Shown: positions 26,126 to 35,603, counted from the first letter of the stretch. The stretch: DNA of 64,000 nt from Arthrobacter globiformis (GCF_030817195.1 NZ_JAUSYZ010000001.1:1798001-1862000); one strand, 5' to 3'. A program made the numbers and translations. Notes: a model not told the origin generated them from the letters alone.

Positions 26126-27467
26126 AGTGCAGCGGTTTAGGGTGCGGGTACCCAAAGTTCGGCTGCCCAGGGTGCGGCTGACCAAAATGCGGCTGCCCGG
26201 GCTGCTGTTCCATAGCCGCCCGTCCAGGGTGTGGTCGGATGCCGCCGGCACTGCGCGCCTGGCAGTGGGCCCCGCCTGGCGGGTAGCCGGCGGCGTATGG
26301 GGCGGGCGCGTCCGGCCCGTCCTGTCCGTGGTCAGCGTCCTGGGCTGGTCCGTGCTGGCCGCCGCGGTTCTCCTGTGGGCGGCCGGAAGCGCCTACGGCT
26401 GGCAGGAAGCCAAGGCGGCGGCCATTGCGGCGCTGGTGCTTTTCGTCCTCGCCGTCGGCTTCATCCTGGGCCGCTCCTCCTACGGTGTGGTGCTCGACCT
26501 CGCCCGGACCAGGGTGGCGGTGGGGGACAGCGCCGTCGGAAGCATCGCCGTGTCCAACACCTCTGCCCGGCCGCTCCTGCCCGCCGACCTCGAGCTGCCC
26601 GTCGGGGCAGCCACCGCCGTCTTCCACCTCCCGCGGATGAAGCCGCAGCAGGTGCATGAGGATCTCTTCACCATCCCCACGGCGCGCAGGGCGGTCATCG
26701 TGGTGGGTCCGGTGCGCTCAGTCCGGGCCGATCCGCTGCACCTGCTCCGCCGGCAGGTGCTCTGGACGGAACCGGAGGACCTCTACGTGCACCCCCGAAC
26801 TGTTGCGCTGGCCGGTTCCGCGGCCGGGTTCATCCGCGACCTGGAGGGCATGCCCACCACGGAGCTGTCCAGCGCGGACGTTTCCTTCCACGCGCTGCGC
26901 GACTACGTCCCGGGGGACGACCGGCGGCACATCCACTGGAAATCCACCGCCCGGACCAACAAGCTCATGGTCCGCCAGTTTGAAGAAACCCGCCGCGCAC
27001 ACCTGGCCATTTCGCTGTCCATCAACACGGACGAATACGCGTCGGAACAGGAATTCGAGCTGGCCATATCGGCAGCCGCGTCGATCGGCCGGCAGGCCAT
27101 CCGCGAACAGCGCGAGCTGGACGTCCTGACGCAGGCCGGTCCGTTGCGCTGCGAGACCGGCCGCAACATGCTGGACGACATGACCCGGATCGTCGGCACC
27201 CCGCTCCGGAAGACCGCCGTCGACCTCGCCCGCACACTGGCCGACACGGTGCCCAATGCTTCGGTGGTTTTCTTCGTCGTTGGCAGTCACGTGACGCCCA
27301 CCCAGCTGCGCTCGGCCGCCGCGTCGGTGCCGCCCGGGGTCCGAAGCCTCGCCGTGCTTGTCGACCTTGGCGCCGCGCCGGCCCGCGCCAACATCGGCGA
27401 CCTGACCGTCCTCACGGTCGGTGACCTCTCCGACCTTCCCTCCGTCCTGCGAAAGGCTGCAGCATGA
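26091..27467 (+). CDS. DUF58 domain-containing membrane protein
   Basis: A 458-residue partner of MoxR. The N-terminal 40 residues contain an unusual basic repeat of the type R-V-R-L-P (RVPKVRLPRVRLTKMRLPG) that comes from a short duplicated DNA unit. Two close hydrophobic helices lie at about 80-130. The DUF58 signature follows: LSSADVSFHALRDYVPGDDRRHIHW and KSTARTNKLMVRQFEET, then a vWA-like C-terminal fold with TVPNASVVFFVVGS. DUF58 proteins are membrane-bound, vWA-like, and thought to be MoxR targets. The start is the first ATG and overlaps moxR; a Met at residue 33 (26187) is an alternative. The stop overlaps the next start by four bases (ATGA). Confidence 0.87.
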   Translation: MSQRRSSAPPSKVQRFRVRVPKVRLPRVRLTKMRLPGLLFHSRPSRVWSDAAGTARLAVGPAWRVAGGVWGGRVRPVLSVVSVLGWSVLAAAVLLWAAGSAYGWQEAKAAAIAALVLFVLAVGFILGRSSYGVVLDLARTRVAVGDSAVGSIAVSNTSARPLLPADLELPVGAATAVFHLPRMKPQQVHEDLFTIPTARRAVIVVGPVRSVRADPLHLLRRQVLWTEPEDLYVHPRTVALAGSAAGFIRDLEGMPTTELSSADVSFHALRDYVPGDDRRHIHWKSTARTNKLMVRQFEETRRAHLAISLSINTDEYASEQEFELAISAAASIGRQAIREQRELDVLTQAGPLRCETGRNMLDDMTRIVGTPLRKTAVDLARTLADTVPNASVVFFVVGSHVTPTQLRSAAASVPPGVRSLAVLVDLGAAPARANIGDLTVLTVGDLSDLPSVLRKAAA

Positions 27468-29905
27468 GTGAGGCCACAGGTCTCCGCCCCCGCCGTTCAG
27501 ACAGCGCCCGCCGTTCAGGCAGCGTCCGCCGTTCGGCCCGGCCTGCTGCCGGGTCCGCGTTCGCGGACGGCCGGCCGCGGTGGTATTTTGTGCTCGACGG
27601 CGGTGCCCTCACCATTCTGCTCGGGCTGGGTGTCCTCGGGTTCAGCCTCAGCTTCGGCGGCGGCCCCCGTTACCTGGTTGCCGGCTTTGGCGGGATCATC
27701 CTGGGCCTGGCCATCGCTGCCGGCAACGCCCATTTCCGGTTGGGCCTGCTGATCACCACGGCCCTGGCCTTCGGCGGTTACCTGGTACTGGGGACGGCCC
27801 TCGCCGTGCCCGACGCCGCGGTGGCTGGATTCCTTCCCAGCCTGGAATCCCTGCGGACGCTGCTGCTCGGCGTCGTCTTCTCCTGGAAAGACATGCTCAC
27901 CGTCGGAGTGCCCGTGGGCACCGCGGGCGGCGTGCTGATCGTCCCCTTCCTGAGCTCACTCATCACGGCAGTTGCCGCCGGCGTCCTCACGTGGCGGATC
28001 CGGAGCCCCTACTGGCCGCTGCTGCCGGTCCTGGTCCTGTTCGTCACGGGCATCGCCTTCAGCACCAACGCCGGGTTCCTGACCGTGGAGCGGGGCATCG
28101 CGCTGACAGTGGTGGGCATCGCCTGGGCCACCTTCCGGCGCGACGCCCTGCGCCGGCGCGACACCCACAAGGTCTCGGTGAACCGTCCCCAGCACGACGC
28201 CGGCACGGCCGGGAAGGCGCGCATGCGCCGTTTGGCGGCCGGAGCCGCCGTGCTGGCGGCGACGGTGGGTATCACCGCGGCGGTATCGCCGCTGATCGCC
28301 GCCGGTGACGAGCGGCGCGTCCTCCGCAACGTCGTCGTACCGCCCTTTGACCCCAAGGCCTACGTCACGCCGCTGGCGAGCTTCCGCAACTTCGTCAAGG
28401 ACAAGAAGGACGACGCCCTGTTCACCGTGAAGGGGCTGCCCAAGGACGCGCGGGTCCGGCTCGGGGCACTCGATTCCTTCAACGGCACCAACTACACCAT
28501 GGATCCGAACGGCTCCGGCAGCTTCAGCAAGGTGGGCGATGCGAAATCGATCAACACGCTCGCCGGTTCCACGGACGCGGTGCCGACGAACGACTACAGT
28601 CTGGACATCACCATTGATGACTACCAGGGCTACTTCGTCCCGGGCGGACGGAAGACCACCGGGCTCAGCTTTGGCCCGGGCTCGTCCGGTGCCGCCTCGG
28701 GGCTGTACTTCAACTCCGGAACCGACACCGCGGTAACCACCCAGGGCCTGTCCCGGGGCGATTCCTACACCGTCCAGGTGTCGGACCCGGTGAAGCTCGA
28801 GCACGGGCAGCTGACGCAATACGACTTCGCCAGGGTGAGCCTGCCGGACATCACCGACGTGCCCCCGGTGGTGGGCGCCCAGGCCAATGACCTCGCGGCG
28901 GACGCCCCGACGGCCGTGGACCAGGTCCGGCAGATCGAGGCCCACTTTCAGAAGAAGGGTGCCTTCAGCAACGGGCTCATCGCCGACGGGCAGCTCCCGA
29001 GCGTCTCGGGGCACGGCGCGGCGCGCATCCGCGACCTGCTGACTGCCAAGCAGATGCTGGGCGACGACGAGCAGTATGCCGTGGCGATGTCCCTGATGCT
29101 TCGCCATTTGGGCATTCCCTCGCGCGTGGTCATGGGCTTCTATCCCGACCCGAAGAGCCCGGAGAACGGTGCCGGCGAAATCAGGATCCTGGGCAAGGAC
29201 GTCCATGCCTGGGTGGAGGTGGCCTTCAACCGGGTGGGCTGGGTGGCCTTCGACCCCACTCCGCCCAAGGACAACATTCCCATCCCGCCCGATCCGGAAA
29301 ACAAGTCCAAGCCGAAGCCCCAGGTCCTGCAGCCGCCGCCACCGCCGCAGGAACCGGCCGACCTGCCGCCGGACTCCTCTCCCGACGCCCTCGACGCCGA
29401 CGAGAAGAAGAACAACCCCTGGCTGCTTTGGGGTCCCGTCCTCACGGCCATCGGCATCGCCCTGATTCCGGCAGGCATCCTCGCGCTGCCGCTGCTGCTC
29501 ATCGCGCTGCTCAAGTCCCGGCGCCGGAAGGCCCGCTTCACCGGCGGCGATCCTGCCCAGCGCGTCGGGGGCGGCTGGAACGAGGTCCTCAGCCTGGCAA
29601 CGGACATGGGTGCCAACGTGGACAACCGTGCAACCAGGCGGGAAACGGCGGCGGTAGTCGCTGCGGCGTTCCCCGCCACCGGCACCGCCACAACCCTGCT
29701 CGCGCACCGGGCTGACGCGTCAATCTTCGGGGCGGGCCAGCCGAGCGAGGATGAGGTGCGGGAGTACTGGGACGTCGTGGACGGCTCGCTCAGGGAGATG
29801 ACCGGAACCGTTGGTTTCTGGCGGCGCCAGCAGGCGCGGTTCTCGCCACGGTCGCTGCTGGCTGAGGCCCGTTCGGCCCTGGCCGCGCGGGGGTTCCGGC
29901 GGTGA
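27464..29905 (+). CDS. transglutaminase-like membrane protein lacking the catalytic Cys
   Basis: An 813-residue DUF3488/TgpA-like protein. Residues about 40-230 hold six or so membrane helices, followed by an external part, the transglutaminase core (about 505-610), a Pro-rich linker (PQVLQPPPPPQEPADLPPD), another helix at about 650-680, and a cytoplasmic tail. The core has the His and Asp of the usual triad (DVHAWVEV, His581; AFDPTP, Asp597) and the GIPSRVVMGF block. The residue expected to be the nucleophilic cysteine (G-x-C-x-Q-F/Y-A) is Asp535 in GDDEQYA. It therefore seems to be a pseudoenzyme, perhaps a peptide- or cell-wall-binding module. Neighbouring actinobacterial homologues may share this replacement; I recall similar sequences but cannot check. 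Starts and stops overlap by four bases at both ends. Confidence 0.88.
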   Translation: MSEATGLRPRRSDSARRSGSVRRSARPAAGSAFADGRPRWYFVLDGGALTILLGLGVLGFSLSFGGGPRYLVAGFGGIILGLAIAAGNAHFRLGLLITTALAFGGYLVLGTALAVPDAAVAGFLPSLESLRTLLLGVVFSWKDMLTVGVPVGTAGGVLIVPFLSSLITAVAAGVLTWRIRSPYWPLLPVLVLFVTGIAFSTNAGFLTVERGIALTVVGIAWATFRRDALRRRDTHKVSVNRPQHDAGTAGKARMRRLAAGAAVLAATVGITAAVSPLIAAGDERRVLRNVVVPPFDPKAYVTPLASFRNFVKDKKDDALFTVKGLPKDARVRLGALDSFNGTNYTMDPNGSGSFSKVGDAKSINTLAGSTDAVPTNDYSLDITIDDYQGYFVPGGRKTTGLSFGPGSSGAASGLYFNSGTDTAVTTQGLSRGDSYTVQVSDPVKLEHGQLTQYDFARVSLPDITDVPPVVGAQANDLAADAPTAVDQVRQIEAHFQKKGAFSNGLIADGQLPSVSGHGAARIRDLLTAKQMLGDDEQYAVAMSLMLRHLGIPSRVVMGFYPDPKSPENGAGEIRILGKDVHAWVEVAFNRVGWVAFDPTPPKDNIPIPPDPENKSKPKPQVLQPPPPPQEPADLPPDSSPDALDADEKKNNPWLLWGPVLTAIGIALIPAGILALPLLLIALLKSRRRKARFTGGDPAQRVGGGWNEVLSLATDMGANVDNRATRRETAAVVAAAFPATGTATTLLAHRADASIFGAGQPSEDEVREYWDVVDGSLREMTGTVGFWRRQQARFSPRSLLAEARSALAARGFRR

Positions 29906-31392
29906 ACGGGTCTTCGGCGAACGGGTCTTCGGCGACCGGATCGTCTGTGAACGGCGAGGGGTCCGGAGCTGGGGAGGGGCCTGAAGCTGCCGGGGGAACA
30001 GGGCGGTGCCTGCGCTGCGGGCAGCCTGTCCGCGCCGGGGCGAGCTTTTGCGGTGCCTGCGGCACCCCGCTGCCCAACAGGGGAGCCACGGTCAACCGGA
30101 GAGCCATGGTCAACAGGGGAGTCCGGTCCGATCGGGGAACCATGCCCAGCCGGGGCGGGAGGCAAGCCGCTCCGATTCCCGGTAGCATCCCGGTAGGGCT
30201 GGGGGAAGGATCGGACATGTCAGGCACTCTTGCGCTGGTTCCAGCGGCGCCGGGCAAACGCATCGGCGCAGCCGTCCTCGACTGGCTTGCGCCGGTGGCC
30301 ATCCTGACGGTTCTGCTGTCCTTCGGGTTCGCAGGCATCACCAGCACGCGGAGCGCCGGACTCATCATTTACGACACAAGCCTGCTTGCACTCCTTGGAA
30401 GCATCGGAGCCGGACTGGCCCTTGTCTACGCGTTCGCCGTCGCAGGTGTCGAGGGCCGCTCAGGCAACACCATCGGCAATCAGCTGATGGGCATCCGCAG
30501 CGCCGACAAGGACGGCTACGCGCCGGGCCTCGGGGCTGTGTTCCTGAGGGGCACCGTGACCGGCGCCGGCATCCTGCTTGCCGTCCTTGCCGCGGTTCTG
30601 GTGGCTGTCTTCAAGTGGTTCGACGCCGCCCCGCTGATCCTGGGGCCGCTGCTGCTTCTCGGAACGGCCTGGGCAGTCGTCATTGTGGTATCCAGCGCCT
30701 GGGACCGGAACGGCAAGCTCCGCGGATGGCATGACCGTGCGGCCAAGACCCTTGTCTTCGACGTCGTGAACGGCCGCAACCCCGTGGCCACCGGCGGGAT
30801 CGAAGGCCCGTACAGCTTCGCACCCCTGGACCTGCCCCCGGTGCAGCAGGTGGCCTCCCCGGTTGCTTCCCGGACCCCGGTTGTCCCGGGCCCGGTTGCT
30901 TCCCAAACCCCGGTGGAGCCGCTCCCGCCTGCAGCCCCGGCTGCTCATCCCGATCCTGCTGTTCACCCCGATCCTGCTGTTCATCCGGAAACTGCTGTTC
31001 ATCCGGACGATGCGATGGACCGAACCCGGGTCCGCGCCGGCGTGCGCCAGGACGCGCCTGAGGCGGTGCTGAGGATAACGCTCGACGACGGCCGCGACTT
31101 CCGCCTGGAACGGACCGTCCTGATAGGCCGCAATCCCGCCCCGGCCGCCGGGGAATCGCAGGCGCAGCTGCTGCCGGTTCCGGATCCCGGCAGGACCATT
31201 TCCAAGACGCACCTCCACCTGCTCACCGACGGCACCGGCCTCTGGGTCACCGACCGTCATTCAACCAACGGCAGCGCCGTCACCACACCCGACGGCATGC
31301 GCACGGCGCTGCAGCCGGGCGTGCCCGCATATGTCAGCCCCGGAACCACAGTTCATTTCGGGGACCGCACCTTCAACGTAGGACACGCATGA
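29902..31392 (+). CDS. zinc-ribbon, RDD membrane and FHA domain protein
   Basis: A 496-residue protein. The start is GTG overlapping the previous stop (GTGA). Residues 1-30 are Ser/Asn/Gly-rich with NGSS/TGSS repeats, then a zinc ribbon CLRCGQPVRAGASFCGACG (four Cys, about 36-54). An RDD domain with three to four membrane helices follows from KRIGAAVLDWLAP (about 118) to about 280. A disordered Pro/His segment holds four 15-bp repeats (HPDPA/HPDPA/HPETA/HPDDA), and the C-terminal FHA domain (about 395-496) has IGRNP, SKTHLHL and STNGS, all key phosphothreonine-binding positions. It can tether phosphothreonine-bearing partners to the membrane. The kinase and phosphatase of the same operon are the obvious regulators. 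Confidence 0.86.
   Translation: MNGSSANGSSATGSSVNGEGSGAGEGPEAAGGTGRCLRCGQPVRAGASFCGACGTPLPNRGATVNRRAMVNRGVRSDRGTMPSRGGRQAAPIPGSIPVGLGEGSDMSGTLALVPAAPGKRIGAAVLDWLAPVAILTVLLSFGFAGITSTRSAGLIIYDTSLLALLGSIGAGLALVYAFAVAGVEGRSGNTIGNQLMGIRSADKDGYAPGLGAVFLRGTVTGAGILLAVLAAVLVAVFKWFDAAPLILGPLLLLGTAWAVVIVVSSAWDRNGKLRGWHDRAAKTLVFDVVNGRNPVATGGIEGPYSFAPLDLPPVQQVASPVASRTPVVPGPVASQTPVEPLPPAAPAAHPDPAVHPDPAVHPETAVHPDDAMDRTRVRAGVRQDAPEAVLRITLDDGRDFRLERTVLIGRNPAPAAGESQAQLLPVPDPGRTISKTHLHLLTDGTGLWVTDRHSTNGSAVTTPDGMRTALQPGVPAYVSPGTTVHFGDRTFNVGHA
30945..31016. repeat. 15-bp tandem repeats in the RDD-FHA gene
   Basis: About four degenerate 15-bp units keep the reading frame and encode successive HP(D/E)xA pentapeptides in the linker before the FHA domain. 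Confidence 0.75.
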
Positions 31393-32267
31393 ATTCACAG
31401 CAGGTGGCCGGAACCCCAGGGACCGGCGGCGAACCCGGCCTCAGGCTGAGCTACGGCCACGGAACGGACCGGGGCCTTCGCCGCGAGCTCAATGAGGACT
31501 CGTACATTGCCTCGGATCCGGTGTTCGCCGTCGCTGACGGCATGGGCGGCCATGAAGCCGGCGAGGTAGCCAGCGGCATGTGTGTGCAGGCGCTGGCACA
31601 GCTGCCGCAACTGGCCACGGGGGAGCGGACAGCCACCGCGGGAGTGGTGCAGCAGTACCTGGCCAGCGCCGACGAATCGATCCGCTCCGCCACCGGCTCG
31701 CGGGCCGGAACGACGCTCAGCGGCGTGGTGGTGGTGGAGCAGATGGGTGTTCCCTACTGGCTGGTCATGAACATCGGGGATTCCCGGACGTACCGGCTGA
31801 GCCAGGGCCGGCTCTCGCAGGTCAGCGTGGATCACTCCGAGGTCCAGGAGCTCGTGGAGAGTGGCGAGATCACCGCCGAGGAGGCCGCGGTTCATCCCCG
31901 CCGGCACGTCGTGACGCGCGCGCTGGGCGCCGGCGACGAGACTGAAGCCGACTACTGGCTCCTGCCCATTGAGGAAGGTGACCGGATGATGGTGTGCTCG
32001 GACGGTCTTAACGGGGAACTGACGGACGGACACATGCTGGAGATCCTCAGCACGGTCGAGGACCCCCAGGAGGCCGTGGATGCCCTGATCCAGGCAGCGC
32101 TGCGGCGCGGAGGCCGGGACAACATCACGGTGATCGTCATCGATGCCAGGAACGTGCTCAACGATGCCGGAATCGCGACGACGGCTCCCCGGACCGCCGC
32201 CGACGCGGAAGAGGAGGACACGCTGCCGCGTGCCGGAAGCGAGGACGCTGCCAATGGCCGCAGCTAG
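31389..32267 (+). CDS. PP2C-type serine/threonine protein phosphatase
   Basis: A 292-residue soluble PPM/PP2C phosphatase (PstP/PrpC relatives), Mn/Mg-dependent. It shows the canonical metal-binding motifs NEDSY near residue 37, VADGMGGHEAGE (about 49-60), MNIGDSRTYRL, MMVCSDGLNGELTD and GGRDNITVIVID. There is no membrane segment, unlike mycobacterial PstP, so it acts in the cytoplasm. The ATG overlaps the previous stop (ATGA), and the 3' end overlaps the next gene by 14 bases. It very probably reverses the phosphorylation set by the Ser/Thr kinase two genes downstream. The Ala/Glu-rich C-terminal tail is disordered. Confidence 0.93.
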   Translation: MNSQQVAGTPGTGGEPGLRLSYGHGTDRGLRRELNEDSYIASDPVFAVADGMGGHEAGEVASGMCVQALAQLPQLATGERTATAGVVQQYLASADESIRSATGSRAGTTLSGVVVVEQMGVPYWLVMNIGDSRTYRLSQGRLSQVSVDHSEVQELVESGEITAEEAAVHPRRHVVTRALGAGDETEADYWLLPIEEGDRMMVCSDGLNGELTDGHMLEILSTVEDPQEAVDALIQAALRRGGRDNITVIVIDARNVLNDAGIATTAPRTAADAEEEDTLPRAGSEDAANGRS

Positions 32268-33951
32268 CTATGTCCCCGGGGGATGGCTGGGCCTCATCCG
32301 GTCGGGAACTGCGGTGATCCTCGACCCCGCCACTCCCGCCCCGCTGGTCAGCACGGTGTGGGATCTGCTGGCGAAAGGCCCGGACGCATCCGAGGTTCTT
32401 CATGCCGTGGCCGGAGGGTTCGGTGCGCCGCTGTCCGCCAGCCCGTGGTTCGGAATCATCGGGTTCAGTGACTCGCTGCGGGTCTTCCTGCGCGGCGACA
32501 TCGACCTGACAGTCCAGCTCCCGTCGGGCCCCGTGATCCTCGACGGCCGGAATGTCACCACCTGGACCGAGCGGTGGCTGGATGCAGCCGAGTGGTTCAG
32601 CGTGGCGGTGCCCGAAGACCCGTCAGCGCAGTCCGCTCCGTCAGAGCCGGGCTCCGTTGCTGGCATGCCGGCCGCCGCCCTGCCTGTTGCTGAATTGCCC
32701 GTGGTGGAAGGGGCGGTGCTGCTGCAGTCCCTGCGCGTCAGCGTCACCGGACCCGGGGGTGCCCCGCCACTCCGGCCGGAAACTGCTACAACGTCTGCTG
32801 CTGCAACGTCTGCTCCTACAATGTCTGTTGCTGCCACGTCTATGGAGGTGTCGGCCGAGACAGTTGCCGGGCTGCAGGAAACCGTCACGGGCTTCACTGA
32901 AACCGGCGCTGCCACTGCCGGGACACTGCACGAGGAAGCCCTGCCCGAGGAAGCATTGCCCCAGGAAGCACCGTCCCAGGACGCATTGCCCGAGGAACCA
33001 CCGAGCCGGGAAGACAGCCCAGCCCCCGAATTCACCGGCTCGTACGACCACCTCTGGGACAAGACCGTGGTGCGCCGCATTGAGGACGCCGCCGTGCGGA
33101 CCGGGGAGGAGGACGACGGCGGTGCTCCCGCGGCCGGGGAGAAGGCAGTTCAGGAAACTGCGGGCCAGGAAGCCGGCCCGCCGGAAGCCGACCAGCCGAA
33201 CGCCGACCAGCCAGACAATGCCCGTGAGGCAGCAGCTCCGGCGCCTCCGTCGGTGCCTGCGTTGTCGGGCCTGATCGACTCGGTGCCGTGGGCGACCGGC
33301 GGCGACCGTGCCCCGGGACCCCAGGTCCCGCCGTCGTTCGTCCCGCCGTCGTTCCTCTCCGTGCCCGAGCCCCGCGGGGCGGCGGAAGGCGACCACGACG
33401 GCCAGACCGTCCTCAAGAGCGATCTCCCCGCATCCGGGGCACAGCAGGCAGGGCAGAAACCGGAACCCGGCCAGGGCGCCGCGGCAGGCAACGGCCCCCT
33501 GGTGCTCGCCCGGGTGTGTCCCGGCGGCCACGCCAACCCTCCCACCAGCGGCCAGTGCTTTACCTGCGGGGCGCAGCTTCCGGACGTCGCGAGCCAGGTG
33601 CCGCGCCCCCGGCTCGGCCGGCTGCGGCTGTCCACGGGGGAGCTGATCGACCTCGAACAGTCGCTCGTGATCGGGCGGCAGCCGTCCGTGTCCCGGGTCC
33701 AGGGCGGCACCATGCCGCGGCTGGTCCAGGTTGCCAGCCCCGGCGGTGACATTTCGAGGTCGCACGTGGAGGTCCGGCTGGAGGGCTGGCACGTGATGCT
33801 CTGCGACCTGAAGGCAACCAACGGCACCGTGCTGATCCGCGAAGGACAGCCGCCGCGGCGCCTTGCCCAGAACGAAATGGCCATTATTTTGGACGGCGAC
33901 ATCGCAGAACTCGGCGATGACGTTTCCTTGCGCTTTGAGGAGATCCTGTGA
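32254..33951 (+). CDS. zinc-ribbon and FHA domain protein
   Basis: A 565-residue cytoplasmic protein. Residues 1-125 form a compact domain (YVPGGWLGLIRSGTAVIL and later VFLRGDIDLTVQL) that I cannot name. A long Ala/Pro/Glu-rich, probably disordered middle has pentapeptide repeats (EEALP, EEALP, QEAPS, QDALP) encoded by 15-bp units near 32928-33003, and a conserved-looking SYDHLWDKTVVRRIEDAA motif. A zinc ribbon CPGGHANPPTSGQCFTCG (about 425-442) is followed by a C-terminal FHA domain (IGRQP, SRSHVEV, TNGT). The linker threonines are plausible kinase targets, e.g. KTVVRR. I start at 32254, which overlaps the PP2C gene; earlier in-frame codons lie inside that gene. The stop overlaps the kinase start (GTGA). 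Confidence 0.83.
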   Translation: MAAASYVPGGWLGLIRSGTAVILDPATPAPLVSTVWDLLAKGPDASEVLHAVAGGFGAPLSASPWFGIIGFSDSLRVFLRGDIDLTVQLPSGPVILDGRNVTTWTERWLDAAEWFSVAVPEDPSAQSAPSEPGSVAGMPAAALPVAELPVVEGAVLLQSLRVSVTGPGGAPPLRPETATTSAAATSAPTMSVAATSMEVSAETVAGLQETVTGFTETGAATAGTLHEEALPEEALPQEAPSQDALPEEPPSREDSPAPEFTGSYDHLWDKTVVRRIEDAAVRTGEEDDGGAPAAGEKAVQETAGQEAGPPEADQPNADQPDNAREAAAPAPPSVPALSGLIDSVPWATGGDRAPGPQVPPSFVPPSFLSVPEPRGAAEGDHDGQTVLKSDLPASGAQQAGQKPEPGQGAAAGNGPLVLARVCPGGHANPPTSGQCFTCGAQLPDVASQVPRPRLGRLRLSTGELIDLEQSLVIGRQPSVSRVQGGTMPRLVQVASPGGDISRSHVEVRLEGWHVMLCDLKATNGTVLIREGQPPRRLAQNEMAIILDGDIAELGDDVSLRFEEIL

Positions 33952-35603
33952 GTTCCAAGCGGCCGGCGGCGCCACCGCCCCGCATTCCCGGTTTCAATTA
34001 CGTCAGCCTGCTCGGATCGGGAGGCTTTTCCGACGTCTACCTCTACGAGCAGGACCGGCCGCGCCGCAAGGTTGCCGTGAAGGTGCTGCTGTCCGGCCTG
34101 AAGACTGAGGGCGCCCGCCGCCGGTTCGAGTCCGAGGCCAACCTGATGGCCCAGCTGTCGTCGCACCCTTTCATCGTCACCATCTTTGAAGCCGAGGTGA
34201 CCGAGGACGGGCATTCCTACCTCGCCATGGAGTACTGCTCCCGGCCCAGCCTTGACGTCCGGTACCGCCGGCAGCGCTTCAGCGTGGACGAGGTCCTGGC
34301 CGTCGGCATCCAGGTGGCCTCCGCCGTCGAAACGGCGCACCGGGCCGGCATCGCCCACCGTGACATCAAGCCCGCCAACATCCTGGTCACGGACTACAAC
34401 CGTCCGGCGCTCACCGACTTCGGCATCTCCGGCACGCTGGCCGGCGACGTCGACGAGGACGCCGGGATGTCCATCCCGTGGTCCCCGCCGGAACAGTTCA
34501 GGGACGGCAACGTCGACGGCGTGCTGGTGGACGTGTGGGCCCTCGGCGCCACGCTGTACACGCTGCTCGCCGGACGGTCGCCGTTCGTGCTGCCGGGCGC
34601 CGACAACTCCCAGCGTGAGCTCATTTCGCGCATCGCCAACATGCCCGTACCCCGGCTGAGCCGCGCCGACGTGCCGGAGTCCCTTGAACTGGCCCTGGCC
34701 ACGGCGATGGCCAAGTCGCCGGCCTCGCGCTATTCGTCGGCCCACGCTTTCGCCCTGGCGCTGCAGCGGATCCAGGCCGAGCTCAACCTGTCCGTCACGC
34801 CTTTCGAGGTGCTCGAGGAACGTCTGCCGGAGGACGTGCACCTGGATGACGGCGTGGAGGAGACCCGCGTCCGCAACGTCGCGTCCATCGACCCGGACCG
34901 GACCGGAAGCGCCCCCACGTTCCCGGCCCGCACCAAGCCGCTGGACGGGGGAGCCGCGTCGGCGCCGGGCCCGGCTGTACCGGGACTTGTCGTACCGACG
35001 CCGGGGCCGGTCAGTGGGCAGGCACCGGGCATCCCGCCGTCGGCCCCTGCGACAGCGGGACGGACAGCGGCACGCGAGCCGGCAGCTGACGACTGGGCCG
35101 AGGCCACGGTCCTGCGAAGCAATAAGCCCCAAGCTGCGGAGGATGATGCACCCGGCCAGCCGGGGGACCAGCCGGCAGACCACGGGAAACGCAACCTGTG
35201 GCTCGCCATCTCCGGCGGAACGCTCCTGGCGCTGGCGGTCATCGTGGGCATCGCGGTGGCATCGTCCGCGCCGGAGCCGCAGGCCCGGCCCACCGAAACG
35301 GTCAGCAAGCCGCCCGCCGACGCCATCGACGACGGGTCCGTGCCCGACGTCGCCAAGCTGGCCGGCAGCGCAGGCGCGCAGGGAAAGGTCCGGTTCACCT
35401 GGGCCAACCCGCAGCCGAAGCCCGGGGACACCTACAAGTGGCGGATCAAAACGGTCAAAGGCGGCGGCAGCTACCTGTCGACGTTGGCCACCCGGGTGGA
35501 CGTCACGGCGAACCCGGCGGAACCCACCTGCGTCCAGGTGATCATCGTCCGCAGCGACGGATCCGCATCGCCCGCCGGCGAGGACTCCATCGCCTGCCTT
35601 TAG
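33948..35603 (+). CDS. transmembrane serine/threonine protein kinase
   Basis: A 551-residue Hanks-type kinase. The domain (about 10-275) has the Gly-loop LLGSGGFSDVYL, ATP lysine Lys45 (VAVKVLL), a Glu in FESEANLM, the catalytic loop HRDIKPANI with Asp139, DFGIS, and a substrate loop SIPWSPPEQF. A disordered Pro/Ala-rich juxtamembrane segment with possible phosphorylation sites (ATVLR, EETRVRN) follows. A single membrane helix lies near 420-442 (LWLAISGGTLLALAVIVGIA), and an about 100-residue external domain with two cysteines and an FN3-like look (VRFTWANPQPKPG) ends the protein. There are no PASTA repeats, so it is not a PknB orthologue. It is expected to phosphorylate ligands of the four FHA modules in the operon. 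It starts with GTG overlapping the previous stop. Confidence 0.93.
   Translation: MSSKRPAAPPPRIPGFNYVSLLGSGGFSDVYLYEQDRPRRKVAVKVLLSGLKTEGARRRFESEANLMAQLSSHPFIVTIFEAEVTEDGHSYLAMEYCSRPSLDVRYRRQRFSVDEVLAVGIQVASAVETAHRAGIAHRDIKPANILVTDYNRPALTDFGISGTLAGDVDEDAGMSIPWSPPEQFRDGNVDGVLVDVWALGATLYTLLAGRSPFVLPGADNSQRELISRIANMPVPRLSRADVPESLELALATAMAKSPASRYSSAHAFALALQRIQAELNLSVTPFEVLEERLPEDVHLDDGVEETRVRNVASIDPDRTGSAPTFPARTKPLDGGAASAPGPAVPGLVVPTPGPVSGQAPGIPPSAPATAGRTAAREPAADDWAEATVLRSNKPQAAEDDAPGQPGDQPADHGKRNLWLAISGGTLLALAVIVGIAVASSAPEPQARPTETVSKPPADAIDDGSVPDVAKLAGSAGAQGKVRFTWANPQPKPGDTYKWRIKTVKGGGSYLSTLATRVDVTANPAEPTCVQVIIVRSDGSASPAGEDSIACL

Noticed and set aside
29051..29086. sequencing error explaining the missing transglutaminase Cys
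   Set aside because: The surrounding codons are in frame and in good motif context; a single substitution from a Cys codon (TGC or TGT) to GAC would need two changes.
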